The translations under genes and the position numbers were made by a program. DNA of 64,000 nucleotides. Origin: Picochlorum sp. 'celeri' (Eukaryota; Chlorophyta; Trebouxiophyceae). Under the pieces are notes generated by a model, which had not been told where the DNA came from, did no database searches, and saw only the letters and a list, made by a program, of their open reading frames with translations. Below are positions 41,376 to 51,082 of the stretch, piece after piece (position 1 is the stretch's first letter; every line of letters starts with the position of its first letter). The DNA lies in NCBI GenBank assembly GCA_010909725.1, contig JAACMV010000021.1:227497-291496 (forward strand), read 5' to 3'.

Positions 41376-43167
41376 TTAAAACTGAACAAAAAGGGGCTGG
41401 CTATACAAATAGTCCAAGTATGCAGTGATTACTTTACCTGTGGAAGATCTCAATTGCACCTTGAAAGGTGCCACTGCCTTTTCCAAATCACCGTAAAACT
41501 CGAATTGGCCATTCTGATTTGTTGTTGAGAACAGGCCATTAATGCGTGCCTCGACGATGGGCTCCTGCATAGAATCGGAGTAAGGAATTCATTTTAGCAT
41601 TTGCAATATTTCCCTGTGAGTGCATGAATCAAATTCAAATAAACAAGCGTACCCTGAGTCCAGAGAATGATATTCTGTGATAATATTGACTATCTGTTAA
41701 GACAGACATGAATATACCTGCATCTGCTGTCTCGCAAGGCTTTAAACTCAATTTGATTGGTACTTGCCTTTCAATCGATGTGACACCTAATTTCTGGTAT
41801 CCTTGCGCACTCAGTAGAATATCATTGCCACCGCAGCTTCCACAATCATCAACAAACATGATGTCAATTGAGTTGTTCTCCCCGCCACAGTCACCTGCAT
41901 TTGCACACGAGACTTCTGCACAGATCCCACAAGGCTTGAAACTATGCATGCCTTGGAAATTAAAAAAGTTTACTGCTGCCCACTGGCTTGGTGGAATTTT
42001 TGTAGCTTCTGAGAACTCACATGCCCCCTTTCCCAGTCTATTACTGAATTGACCCAGAGAGGCAGAGGATTGAAAAGCAAATGGGTCATTGAAGTCTTGG
42101 ATCTCCCCGACAGGAGTGGTCTCCATTGCTGGGGATGCCATACCACCATCCTCTGATGCAGGAGTTGAAACCGGTCTCACAATAAATGACGGTTGTGAAT
42201 CAGGCACTGGCTCTGGGATGGGCTCAGGGGCTGGAGCTGGTTTTGGAGCTGGTTCTAACATTGGTTCAGGCACAGGCTCAGAAGCAGGCTGAGGTGCTGG
42301 TTCAGTAGCAGGCTCAGGAATAGGTTCTGGCACTGGTTCAGGAGCTGGTTTTGGAGCAGGCTCAGGAATAGGTTCTGACACTGGCTCTGGGATGGGCTCA
42401 GGGGCTGGAGCTGGTTCTAACATTGGTTCAGGCACAGGCTCGGAAACAGGCTCAGGGGCTGGTTCTGGCACTGGCTCAAGCACTGGCTGAGATGCAGGTT
42501 CTGGCACTGGCTCTGGGATGGGCTCAAGGGCTGGAGCTGGTTCTAACATTGGTTCAGGCACAGGCTCAGAAACAGGTTTTTGCACTGGTTCAGGAATAGG
42601 TTCTGGCACTGGCTCAGCCACCGGCTCGGGAGCAGGTTGAGAAACGTCCTCCACTTCAACAGTAGGTGCCTCCACAAACGGTGGTGGCTCAGGAGCAAAG
42701 ATATCCCCAGCAACTGAGCTACAATTCACAAATCTCCATTCAACTGGTATTGGCTCACTACCCACCCTCAGAGGCAAACCTGTCAACCTTCTTCCAAGGA
42801 AGGAATTCACTTGGATAACATCAGGAGACTCAGAACCATCCAAAACAGCAGCTATAACACTTGGGAGAGCACTACCTGCGCAATCCTCCGGGTTGCTACA
42901 GGATATTTCAATACACTGAGCGCATGCTTCCTCTCCAAATGTTGCCAGATCAATACCTGCAATGCTAACCGTGAAATACTGACTGATGCCTTCCAATCCA
43001 CACTCTAATCCTTTCACAAAATTATTGTCGATAGATTCTCCGTAACTCACGACGAGATTCGCCGAGACAAGGGGGTTCTCTGGTTCCTGGCCAAACACAG
43101 CACAGCTGCTCAAAACAAGTAGATAGGCCACACTGGCAACAAAGCCATGCAGACATGACAATTTCAT
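41376..43167 (-). CDS. Secreted protein with two DPBB/expansin-like modules and a Pro-Glu linker
   Basis: Exons 41653-43167 and 41376-41564 join in phase 0 across an 88-bp intron, giving 567 residues. A signal peptide starts at 43167 ([22 protein letters not shown]). The first module (about residues 30-140) has [20 protein letters not shown] and WRFVNC, a double-psi barrel pattern. A long linker of PEPVPEP- and [13 protein letters not shown] repeats follows (about 160-330). The second module has [42 protein letters not shown] and a C-terminal beta domain ending in [11 protein letters not shown]. The second half resembles the expansin DPBB plus C-terminal domain layout. It should bind or loosen wall polysaccharide. 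I see no clear catalytic HFD motif. Confidence 0.78.
42196..42640. repeat. Imperfect Pro-Glu linker repeat
   Basis: Degenerate tandem repeats of roughly 12-18 bases (ctggttcaggaata and variants on the plus strand) encode the PEPxPEP linker of the two-module expansin-like protein on the minus strand. Longer blocks, such as the one encoding [12 protein letters not shown], recur two or three times, suggesting unequal exchange. Confidence 0.8.
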
Positions 43168-43616
43168 AATGATGGATGGGTTGTTGAGAGACTTGTCAGA
43201 GCTCCAAAGCCACTCAAGAAGAGATATGCGGCTGTCCAGCAAGTGCAACGTGCCTGGGACGCGTTGCTGCTACTGCCCACGTGTTCTTTCTTCCCCTTTG
43301 GAATCTCTCGTAGCGCGTCAAAGCGGCACAAGAAAAAAATTCGTTGTTTTACCGACTATCCTGCGTTCTCTTTCTTCTGTGATATTTGATTGCGCAGAAA
43401 ACTGGAGCATCTACTCAAAATTTTCTTGGAGCGATACGACGATTGGGTCGTCCAAGAAGAACTCATCTCGGAGTGGATCCACTCTCAGAGTCTGGTCGCC
43501 ACAGATGGTACCATATATATTCCGATGAATGAATCAGTCGTCTGTTACAAAAATAAGCAGATATCACGGCATATTCAGGGGTACTATAATACTAAAGGAT
43601 CAGTCTCAGCGATCAA
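43168..43616. other. Spacer between two expansin-like genes
   Basis: A 449-bp gap between two same-strand genes, containing the promoter of the downstream one. A TATA-like run (ccatatatattccg, about 43511-43524) and a CTCGTAGCGCG stretch near 43309 are visible. The 100- and 119-codon frames on the plus strand have no family features. Confidence 0.4.
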
Positions 43617-44609
43617 TCATGGAGTCTTGCTGCTAGTATTTGGTTTTGGAGATTTGTTTGATTTCTCTTGTGGTGCGGGCGCTGCAAACTGAACTTTGAG
43701 ATCAGTGCTTCTCAAGGATGGCAGACGGACTCTGATAACCTGTCTGTTGGCGCCCAATACTGCGATATCGAAAGGTCCACGTGGGTTGATTGCACCTCCT
43801 GTTGGATTCCAGCTCCAGAAGTTGTTTGTCTCATGGCGCAACCTGTCTCCGTTCACCTGGACAGCAAGGATGGGTACTCGCGCATTTGCGAAATTCAAAG
43901 CCTGGTAATACGCAGATCCTCCGGGTTTGACGAGCATTTTGATTGTGGTATTGATGTACGGGCTGCAGTCTGTAAATCTCCAGGAAAGGGACACCGATGG
44001 ATTTGGGTTTGGGTCTCTACCAACAATCTCTTTGAATAAGCTTCCAGAGACGGTCATGTCTCCATCGAAGCATTCACCACAGAGATCGACGACTTGCGCG
44101 ACTGCAGTTCTTCCTGGCTCCTCGCACGAGACATCATCACACTGAATCTCTATGCAACGCCCACAAGTGAATCCCTGGTTGTAGAATGACTTTCCAATGG
44201 CCACAAAACGTCCCCTGAAATATTCATCAACATATCCAAAACCGCAAGAAAGTCCAACTCCACCGTAACTCTTCATTGGCTCCATTCCGTATCCGACTGT
44301 GCCAATACTTGGATATTCCAGTCTGGACTTGCGGTCTGGTCCTTTGCTGGTAAAGATGGGAGCAAGACCATATGTCTGTGTGCTGCTGTTTGGGTCGAAA
44401 ATATCACTATTGGTTTCTTCAGGTGCGAAAAATCCATCCAACAGCGCTTGATCTTGAGGGGTCAGTTTGAAGTTACTTCCTGTGGTACCAGCCACTTCAA
44501 CACTTCCTGCTGCTGCCGCTGAGAAGGCATTGGCAGCAGAGTTCTGAGCATGGGCAATTCCCGCACACAAAAGCCCCACAAGGAGACCAACAAGACCGAT
44601 ACGCGACAT
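43617..44609 (-). CDS. Secreted expansin-like protein (DPBB plus C-terminal beta domain)
   Basis: A single-exon gene of 330 residues from the ATG at 44609. Signal peptide MSRIGLVGLLVGLLCAGIAH leads to AQ. The DPBB domain at about residues 115-225 shows GVGLSCGFGYVDEYF, FTCGRCIEIQC, VVDLCGECFDGDMTVSGS and WRFTDC. The expansin-type C-terminal domain follows (VPILAVQVNGDRLRHETNNF, SWNPTGGAINPRGPFDIAVL). The frame extends to 44753 upstream but the signal peptide decides the start. Expansins loosen walls without hydrolysis; some members bind cellulose. The tail is Ser/Lys/Pro-rich. It faces the third expansin-like gene across 658 bp. Confidence 0.85.
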   Translation of the reverse strand: MSRIGLVGLLVGLLCAGIAHAQNSAANAFSAAAAGSVEVAGTTGSNFKLTPQDQALLDGFFAPEETNSDIFDPNSSTQTYGLAPIFTSKGPDRKSRLEYPSIGTVGYGMEPMKSYGGVGLSCGFGYVDEYFRGRFVAIGKSFYNQGFTCGRCIEIQCDDVSCEEPGRTAVAQVVDLCGECFDGDMTVSGSLFKEIVGRDPNPNPSVSLSWRFTDCSPYINTTIKMLVKPGGSAYYQALNFANARVPILAVQVNGDRLRHETNNFWSWNPTGGAINPRGPFDIAVLGANRQVIRVRLPSLRSTDLKVQFAAPAPQEKSNKSPKPNTSSKTP

Positions 44610-45267
44610 TGTGCGATATCCAGTTACTTTTCCTTTTCTTCTTTTAAGAATGTCATACCAGGGTATGCGTGGAGGCATGTATTGGGATACCATTCGGGAA
44701 ATGATATGGAGTCTGCCTGGGATCGTCCCATGCAACACCATGCATGGGCCCATGCATGGTATCGACCGTCATGCCCCATCAAAGGGCTCCATGGATGGGA
44801 TTCACTCGCGACGTATCACCGTCCAAGACGACACGTGGGAAATGTTTTTGTCACAATCAGTTACCGTTATTTGAACGACAATAGTGATCCAGAACGATGC
44901 CAAATCATACTGTCGCGAATGAGTAGAGAGAGTACCCACTCTCTCCACTCACATACATCCATGGCACTTTGTTTATGAAATGACGCAACCTATCGGCGCC
45001 TCATGAGAGAAAATCTCTTCTTCTTTATATATACTGTACATCTGTCAGAACAAGAGTAGCCCATGGGAGGCCTAATCGATAGGCAGAATCTATGTGATTC
45101 CTCGATGCAGTGGATGTTTGGGAATTCCCAGAAAAATGCCCATATGAAAACAAGGAGCGATCAAATGACAAGCATTCAGCACCAATACATTATACTTGTA
45201 TGTGTCAAATTTTGTGTATATACGGTGCTAGCATTCGAATTTGTACCTGCATGCGTGCCTCATCATA
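44610..45267. promoter_or_regulatory. Divergent promoter between two expansin-like genes
   Basis: A 658-bp gap that must hold both promoters. It contains the 24-bp palindrome at 44737-44760 and a TATA-like run (ctttatatatactg, about 45023-45036). Short plus-strand frames at 44550-44978 look like noise. Confidence 0.45.
44737..44760. promoter_or_regulatory. 24-bp perfect palindrome with two CATGCATG cores
   Basis: The half-site ACCATGCATGGG is followed directly by its exact reverse complement. It contains the RY-type octamer CATGCATG twice, at 44739-44746 and 44751-44758, and a central GGGCCC. It lies between two divergent expansin-like genes. Confidence 0.5.
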
Positions 45268-46287
45268 ATGTCACGCACCAGCAAGCCACCAGGAGCAGCA
45301 GCAGTCGTGTGGTGCTGCCTTTTCATTCTGGCGAGCAATGCGCTGCTTGAGGCCTCGGCAACATTTTCTTCTGCGACTTCTAGCAATAAAAGACCAGAAA
45401 AAAGTCCCACATTGTCACCGGCGAGTGATGAGCAATTTGAGCAGCTTCGAGAGACTGCACTGGGGAAGAGCAATTCGACAGAAATGGAGCATGCTCAGAA
45501 TCATCAGCAGCTTGTGACAGAGCAGGGGAGTCTCATCTCGATTGTTTATCCAATAGGTGGATCATCTTCTTCTTTTATAAAATCATTGCCTGCGGACACC
45601 GTTGCCAAGATTCCAAGCTTTAAAGAGAAGCGCAATGGCCTGATGAAGATCAACTATAGAAGATCGGTTGGTGTATATGATGGGGTTGAAATGGCCTGTG
45701 GTATGGGGTATATGAATCCATACATTACAAAGAATCATATTGCCGTATCAAAAGATTTATTTGCGGGGGCTAGGGCGTGCGGGCTTTGCGCCAATGTATA
45801 TTGTACAGACACCATCTGTGGCCAAAGAGCACTGAATGCTAACAGAACATTCATGATTGTCGATGAATGCAGCGACTGTGACACAAATGATATTGTGGCT
45901 TCTATATCTGGATATACAGACTTGACTTTGGTGGATCCAGATATTAATCCAATTGTGACGGCTGCGTTTGACCTCGTGCCATGTGGTGACCTTGTCACAG
46001 GTTCCATCAAACTCCTCACTTCTCCAAACATGTCAAAAAAGTATCTCGGGATCAATTTATCGAATACCAAAGTCCCAGTGAGGGGCGTTCGAATCAATGG
46101 TATTGTGCTTCAATTAGGCAATGACGGATTTTGGAGTGTACGGAGTGATGGGAGAGATAACATTCCGTTGCAGCCTCCATACGTCCTGCAGGTGCTTGGA
46201 GCCAACAACGAGTTGCTGAATTTCAACTTGAAAACCTTGGTGTCTCAGGATCTTGGTTCCAATTTTGGAGAAAATAATCTGCAATAG
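45268..46287 (+). CDS. Secreted expansin-like protein
   Basis: A single-exon gene of 339 residues from the ATG at 45268 (MSRTSKPPGAAAVVWCCLFI, a signal sequence). A Ser/Thr/Gln-rich region precedes a DPBB-like domain. That domain shows GVEMACGMGYMNPYITKNHI, RACGLCANVYCTDTICG, MIVDECSDCDTNDIVASISG and FDLVPCGD. The C-terminal domain has VPVRGVRINGIVLQLGNDGF and PPYVLQVLGANNEL, aligning with the same blocks of the divergent neighbour. The two are therefore diverged paralogues. Function is inferred as wall loosening or binding; it lacks an obvious catalytic HFD. Confidence 0.82.
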   Translation: MSRTSKPPGAAAVVWCCLFILASNALLEASATFSSATSSNKRPEKSPTLSPASDEQFEQLRETALGKSNSTEMEHAQNHQQLVTEQGSLISIVYPIGGSSSSFIKSLPADTVAKIPSFKEKRNGLMKINYRRSVGVYDGVEMACGMGYMNPYITKNHIAVSKDLFAGARACGLCANVYCTDTICGQRALNANRTFMIVDECSDCDTNDIVASISGYTDLTLVDPDINPIVTAAFDLVPCGDLVTGSIKLLTSPNMSKKYLGINLSNTKVPVRGVRINGIVLQLGNDGFWSVRSDGRDNIPLQPPYVLQVLGANNELLNFNLKTLVSQDLGSNFGENNLQ

Positions 46288-46724
46288 CATACACAAGATG
46301 TCTTTTTGCAACTGTATCCAATTCTTCTTGCCATTACAGCAGCATTTTTCACACCTGTATGGTTCTGTTTTTCGATTTTGTATTGACCATTCGCATCCTA
46401 TGCCGACATCTGTAAAATGAATATGACGTTTTACTTTGGCCACCCTTGGAAGCAAGGATAGTATCCTTATCGAGCATCGATGGATGCGTGCTCTGCATCG
46501 CTGGTGGCATTTTGATATGGCCAATTGGCCTTGCAATTGCAAGGCTTGGTGGCGCGGTCCAAGGTGATGACGCTTTTTCGGGAGTCATTGCTTCAGTTCA
46601 TCGCTCAGCAGAGTCGGAAATTCAATATTTATGTAGCTATAGTAATGCTTTTGCTCACGGGTGGCCAAGCATGAGAAGAGCACTGTTTCCTCACCTGCCA
46701 AGGAAACAGTGTCCCAGGGAAGCC
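46288..46724. other. Spacer between expansin-like gene and FAD oxidase
   Basis: A 437-bp gap. The oxidase reading frame is open back to 46446, but upstream of 46671 there is no ATG. AT-rich sequence at 46620-46632 (ttcaatatttatg) may be the core promoter. Confidence 0.35.
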
Positions 46725-49094
46725 ATGGTATGTACTAGCCAAAGGGCTGTCCCTTTATCTATCTGTTTGATTGTCATCCTTGGGCATGCTCAAGGATGTC
46801 AGAGTGTCAGTGACGGCCCAGGAATGCAGGAAGACTTGGCTGAGTTGAACTCAAACTTGACGTATGCTGCCTACGTGAGACCGACTAATGCTACCGACTG
46901 GATCAATCAGTGTGCATATTACTTTAAATTGGGTGGTTTTCAGTTGGAAGGGGGTATGAACCCAAAGTATTCGACATATTACCTACGTGATAAGCCTAGT
47001 GGACTGTGCACTCTGAGGTTGAGTGCCGGCTTGAAGGATATGGCTTGGAGTATTCCCATTCAAGAGGTATTTGCATGGAACGACCTGTTGCGTGTTAGTA
47101 TGCCTGAGATTGAGGGTGATTTGCCCCCACTTGAGCTTCCTGATCTCATGTCGTTCCCTCAGACAGCCAGAGATGTGGCGGAGATTGCAAAATTTGCAGA
47201 CATGCATGGTCTGGAGGTGAGCATCAAGAACAGCGGGCACAGCTACTCTGGGCAGAGTACTAGAGGTAGGTCTCTTCAGGTCAATATGAGATCATATCCA
47301 AAGTATAGTGCAACAGAGATTGTAGAGTGCCAAGAGGTGTCTGGTAACAGTAGGTGGTCTGCTGCCTGCGCGCTTGCCACTGCCAGAGGCAAAAAGGCTG
47401 TGATCAGAGTTGGCGGTGGTGAAAGCAATGACGACATACAACGTCATTTGAGCAGCTGGAATTATGCTCTCCCTCGAGAGCAGATGTATGATGCCCTGAC
47501 AGGTGCAGAAGGGATTGTTGGTATGGGCTGGCTCTTTGGGGGAGGCTTGGGCATGGGGCAAGAGCGAGAATGGGGTATCGGCGTTGATCAGGTGCTTGAA
47601 ATTGAAATGGTACTTCCGGATGGACGCCATGTAAAAATTGGTCCATCTGAATGGGAGGATAAGGAGGGATTCTTGTATCCTCAGACAACTGCTGTCAAGG
47701 GGTACTGTAATGCTCGTGTGCATCACTTGGAGCAGGAATGGGAGTGGAAGGAATGCCAAGTTGGGAAGAACTCCACCTGGGAGGATTTATGGTTTGCTGT
47801 GCGGGGTGGTGGAGGTGGAACATTTGGCATTGTCCTCTCTGTCATCTATCAGCTCCATGAGATGGAAGAATATTATGCTTTGGCATCGCCAGTGGCTGGA
47901 CTCGAGGCTCTGAATCAAACGTGTCGCAGTAATGGAGACAATTGCACGGACGTGTTTACCTCGCTCAAATCAGTGTGGGCTGATTTTTTAATAACATATC
48001 TTTGGGATCCATCCTCGCTGAATGTCTCGCAAGATTTATCAAACATGTGTGGCTATTCCAATGCTGCATTTGATATCACAAGAACACAGTCCTTTCTGAT
48101 TATTTGCAGATCGTCCGAGGCGGACAAGTCAATGATCGAGGCATGGAACGCTTATATACCGACATCAAAGTATATGCAGGTGGCATCACTATCGACAAGT
48201 ACCTATGTGCCTCTGTTTCGTGGCATGATTGTGTCTTGCAGGTTCACTGGGGGTACTTTTTCTAGGTCAATGATTGGTGTCACTGCAAACGCAGTGCCAC
48301 TGGCCGTGTGTACATATATGGGTGATATTGGTCAGTCAACAAATAATGGTTCTCCTCTGTTAGCCTTATCATCGAGATATGGAGAGTTGTTCACCACGCC
48401 TACTGGTCACTTGCTGGATAGCTCTGGACCTGGGACGTACCAGCCATATAGCTGGTCTGTTCTGCTTCCACAAGAGCTAATCATCAAATACAACCGCGAT
48501 TTCATGGTGAACTTTTTTGGCTTTCAGTTTGACTACTCACACCACGTCATGGGAGGTCGCATTGCCATGTCTGGAGATGGAATGGACTCTCTACCAGATT
48601 CGTTGAGACAGGCAGGAGTACAGATTGTTTTGCTTCAGCCTTCTAGCAACTTTACTGAAGTAGATGAATTCTATTCCTTTTACTCTAGCTTGGTGTTGAG
48701 ATATTTGGGGGTGAATTCGGCGACGAGAGATTTCCCGGGATACACAGAGATAAATCATCAGGGTGGTTGGGGAGCTGGCCCATTGAAGTCCGACTGGAAC
48801 ACGTCGTGCCCTTTGGCATACAGTGCGGAAGAGAGAACTTCAAAGTGTATGACCATCCAGGAAACCCAGCATGGTACCAGAAAGTGGAAAAAACTCCAAC
48901 AGATCAAAAGCAACTTGGACCCACAAATGCTGTACAATGTCCGCTATGGTATTGGCAATACTGACAGTACTCCATCCCCACCACCGTACGCTACCAGTGC
49001 TCTCACGCTTCCTGATATCCAATCTGGGGCCACTGGCAGCGCAACGAATGATGGCACCGGGAGGAGTTTGCTCTGGTCCGGAATAGATCAATAA
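46725..49094 (+). CDS. Secreted FAD-linked (BBE-like) oxidase
   Basis: I choose the ATG at 46725 because a signal peptide starts there (MVCTSQRAVPLSICLIVILG, then HAQGCQ); an in-frame ATG at 46671 is the alternative. About 789 residues follow. The PCMH-type FAD domain contains FPQTARDVAEIAKFADMHGL and SGHSYSGQSTRGRSLQV, where the His is the usual covalent flavin site. It also shows IVGMGWLFGGGLGMGQ and FAVRGGGGGTFGIVLSV. A berberine-bridge-like C-terminal segment follows (DPQMLYNVRYGIGN). Homologous enzymes oxidise sugars or alkaloid-type alcohols and make hydrogen peroxide. Next to the expansin-like genes a wall-sugar oxidase is plausible. The second flavin-linking Cys seen in many BBE enzymes is not evident. 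Confidence 0.85.
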   Translation: MVCTSQRAVPLSICLIVILGHAQGCQSVSDGPGMQEDLAELNSNLTYAAYVRPTNATDWINQCAYYFKLGGFQLEGGMNPKYSTYYLRDKPSGLCTLRLSAGLKDMAWSIPIQEVFAWNDLLRVSMPEIEGDLPPLELPDLMSFPQTARDVAEIAKFADMHGLEVSIKNSGHSYSGQSTRGRSLQVNMRSYPKYSATEIVECQEVSGNSRWSAACALATARGKKAVIRVGGGESNDDIQRHLSSWNYALPREQMYDALTGAEGIVGMGWLFGGGLGMGQEREWGIGVDQVLEIEMVLPDGRHVKIGPSEWEDKEGFLYPQTTAVKGYCNARVHHLEQEWEWKECQVGKNSTWEDLWFAVRGGGGGTFGIVLSVIYQLHEMEEYYALASPVAGLEALNQTCRSNGDNCTDVFTSLKSVWADFLITYLWDPSSLNVSQDLSNMCGYSNAAFDITRTQSFLIICRSSEADKSMIEAWNAYIPTSKYMQVASLSTSTYVPLFRGMIVSCRFTGGTFSRSMIGVTANAVPLAVCTYMGDIGQSTNNGSPLLALSSRYGELFTTPTGHLLDSSGPGTYQPYSWSVLLPQELIIKYNRDFMVNFFGFQFDYSHHVMGGRIAMSGDGMDSLPDSLRQAGVQIVLLQPSSNFTEVDEFYSFYSSLVLRYLGVNSATRDFPGYTEINHQGGWGAGPLKSDWNTSCPLAYSAEERTSKCMTIQETQHGTRKWKKLQQIKSNLDPQMLYNVRYGIGNTDSTPSPPPYATSALTLPDIQSGATGSATNDGTGRSLLWSGIDQ

Positions 49095-49315
49095 ATAAAT
49101 AAGTAAATAAATAGGATATTCGAACTGAACTTTGTTTGCGCAATATCCATAATGCTGCAAATCTCACTCATCTTGTCTTTGCATTTTTTTGAAATCTTGG
49201 CATTTTGTATATTTCAATATTTTTTATAACAAAGGAGCAGACTGAATACATGTGTAGTTGATTCATTGTATCCTCAGCAGTGGTTGTGATGCCAACTACT
49301 GCAGTCTCTTCCAGA

Positions 49316-51082
49316 CTAGGTTGCATTTCTCTCCTCTCGAACTTGGCGCTTTGCCTCCTCAACGGCATGCAGCAGCTTTTTTGTAAGCTTCTTTGGTAGC
49401 ATATGGGCCTTCAAATCAGATCCCATCTGCATAGCCATGGAGAAGGCTGGAAAGGTGACTGCTGCCAGGTGAATGAACATCACTCCATTGAACAAGATGA
49501 TTGTCCACCAGGGTGTCACCCAAAAGGTGTAAAAGGCATCCGAGAATGGGCACGACTTTGCTGAAAATTGCCATGCAAAGAATATAAAACTTGCAAACAG
49601 GTATGAACAGATGAAGAGGGAGATTTTCATCAACTGCAGAAGCAAGGTCGGTCTGTTGAACCAAAACACATCCTTTTCCAGCATGACGGCAGTTCTGCCC
49701 CTTTCAGTCACGTGCTGGACGATACTCGCAAGTTTTGCATTAAGAACAACTAGAACTACTGCGTTAACGATCATTGCTGGCATCACAGAATACCCCATGA
49801 CACCAGAAATAAGCCAAATCAGGATCAGGGCAATCCAGAATATTGGACTGATGCCAACCAGGTGAGACAAATCTTCCTCCATGCTGTGAATGAGATGACG
49901 GAGGAAATCAAAGCTAGATCCCAATTTGTGCGTGTACATGAATGATGCTCTCAGCTTTGCATACTGGTCTTTCGTGACAAGAAATGGGCTCAACCCTTGA
50001 ATTGCATAATAACCCATTCGACATACTGCAGTATATGTTTCTTTGGAAGCTCTCTTTGCTCTTTGAGCACATAAAGTCAGAAAGCCCTCTTTCCCATGGG
50101 TCTGATCGGAGACGCTTTTCGATGACCTGTTCAAACTTTCAGTGTTTGGTGCACGAAAAGAATCCGAGTGTAGAACCTTTTGCAACTGTGATGAAGGCGT
50201 CTCCTGCAGAGCATGAGACCCACACGGACTCGTCTCTCCTTCCTCAACTGCTCTGTTCACATCATCGTCCATTCTGGAATCATTCTTATCTATTTCTATA
50301 TTCTCTCGTAAATCTTTTGAGCTTTCAATAATCGATTCGTGAGCATCAAGACTTTTGAAGTAGCCCTCTAGTGCCTGCTCAACTTTTTCAGAGTGCACAG
50401 TTGGGCATTTTTCCCATGATCTCCACTCTAACGTCACTCGAAGTCTGCAGATCCCATATAAAACAAAACCGCAAACCACATGTATAATAGAAACAGTAAA
50501 TATAAGCAAGTGGACTTGTTCAACCGCCAAAAATGATAAGGCGTTGACCTTTCCTTCAGCACACTGATTTCCCTCAATCGTGTTGGGCCCTTCGCAGTAT
50601 ACACCCTCCTCACCCAAAACCTCCTCTTCGTCTTCAGCAACACAAAATGGATCTTTTAAATCGCAATTACAGAAAGGCTCTGTCGGATTTCCACACGCCG
50701 CATACTCCAGAACACATTGCTGTACATGCTTTGTATTTTCTAAACAGCAGGGACAATACCCTTCACTATACACATGCCTCAATATCGTCCATGAGGAATC
50801 CGCGTATGCCTTACCGACACATATGCTTGTCACAGATTCTTGCAGGGCAGTTATAATCAGGGACACGAATCCTAAGAGTGTGAGCTCGTGCACCGAATGA
50901 TTAACTGCATGAAGCAAATGCACCTTTCCCCTGTTCGACAATGCATTTTGAGTCCCCTTCACAATCAGAGAGAATATTGTGGCGATAGCCTGAAACATGA
51001 GAAGAAGAAGCGCTATGGAATACGTTGGCGTCTCCAGCAAAGACTCCTCTGCAGACCCTTCCTCACCGCCTTCAGACTGCAC
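49316..51082 (-). CDS. MLO-family seven-TM membrane protein, 5' exon not found
   Basis: The frame of about 588 residues has no ATG at its upstream end. A splice acceptor (tgtgcag) at about 51077-51083 suggests a first coding exon further upstream. The TM1 region, LLETPTYSIALLLLMFQAIA, matches the MLO opening (LExTPTW). Later blocks include HELTLLGFVSLIITALQESV, Cys-rich extracellular loop residues (CPCCLENTKH, CVLEYAACG, CNCDLKD), SFDFLRHLIHSMEEDLSHLV and GISPIFWIALILIWL. The C-terminus is basic. MLO proteins are calcium-permeable or calmodulin-linked membrane proteins in plants. The gene is convergent with the FAD oxidase, 221 bp away. Confidence 0.8.
   Translation of the reverse strand: MQSEGGEEGSAEESLLETPTYSIALLLLMFQAIATIFSLIVKGTQNALSNRGKVHLLHAVNHSVHELTLLGFVSLIITALQESVTSICVGKAYADSSWTILRHVYSEGYCPCCLENTKHVQQCVLEYAACGNPTEPFCNCDLKDPFCVAEDEEEVLGEEGVYCEGPNTIEGNQCAEGKVNALSFLAVEQVHLLIFTVSIIHVVCGFVLYGICRLRVTLEWRSWEKCPTVHSEKVEQALEGYFKSLDAHESIIESSKDLRENIEIDKNDSRMDDDVNRAVEEGETSPCGSHALQETPSSQLQKVLHSDSFRAPNTESLNRSSKSVSDQTHGKEGFLTLCAQRAKRASKETYTAVCRMGYYAIQGLSPFLVTKDQYAKLRASFMYTHKLGSSFDFLRHLIHSMEEDLSHLVGISPIFWIALILIWLISGVMGYSVMPAMIVNAVVLVVLNAKLASIVQHVTERGRTAVMLEKDVFWFNRPTLLLQLMKISLFICSYLFASFIFFAWQFSAKSCPFSDAFYTFWVTPWWTIILFNGVMFIHLAAVTFPAFSMAMQMGSDLKAHMLPKKLTKKLLHAVEEAKRQVREERNAT

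Noticed and set aside
41376..43167. Catalytic endoglucanase (GH45) in the DPBB protein
   Set aside because: The HFD-type catalytic motif could not be found; binding or loosening is the better call.
45063..45350. A 95-codon plus-strand frame in the expansin divergent promoter
   Set aside because: It overlaps the promoter and the real coding start, and has no conserved pattern or signal.
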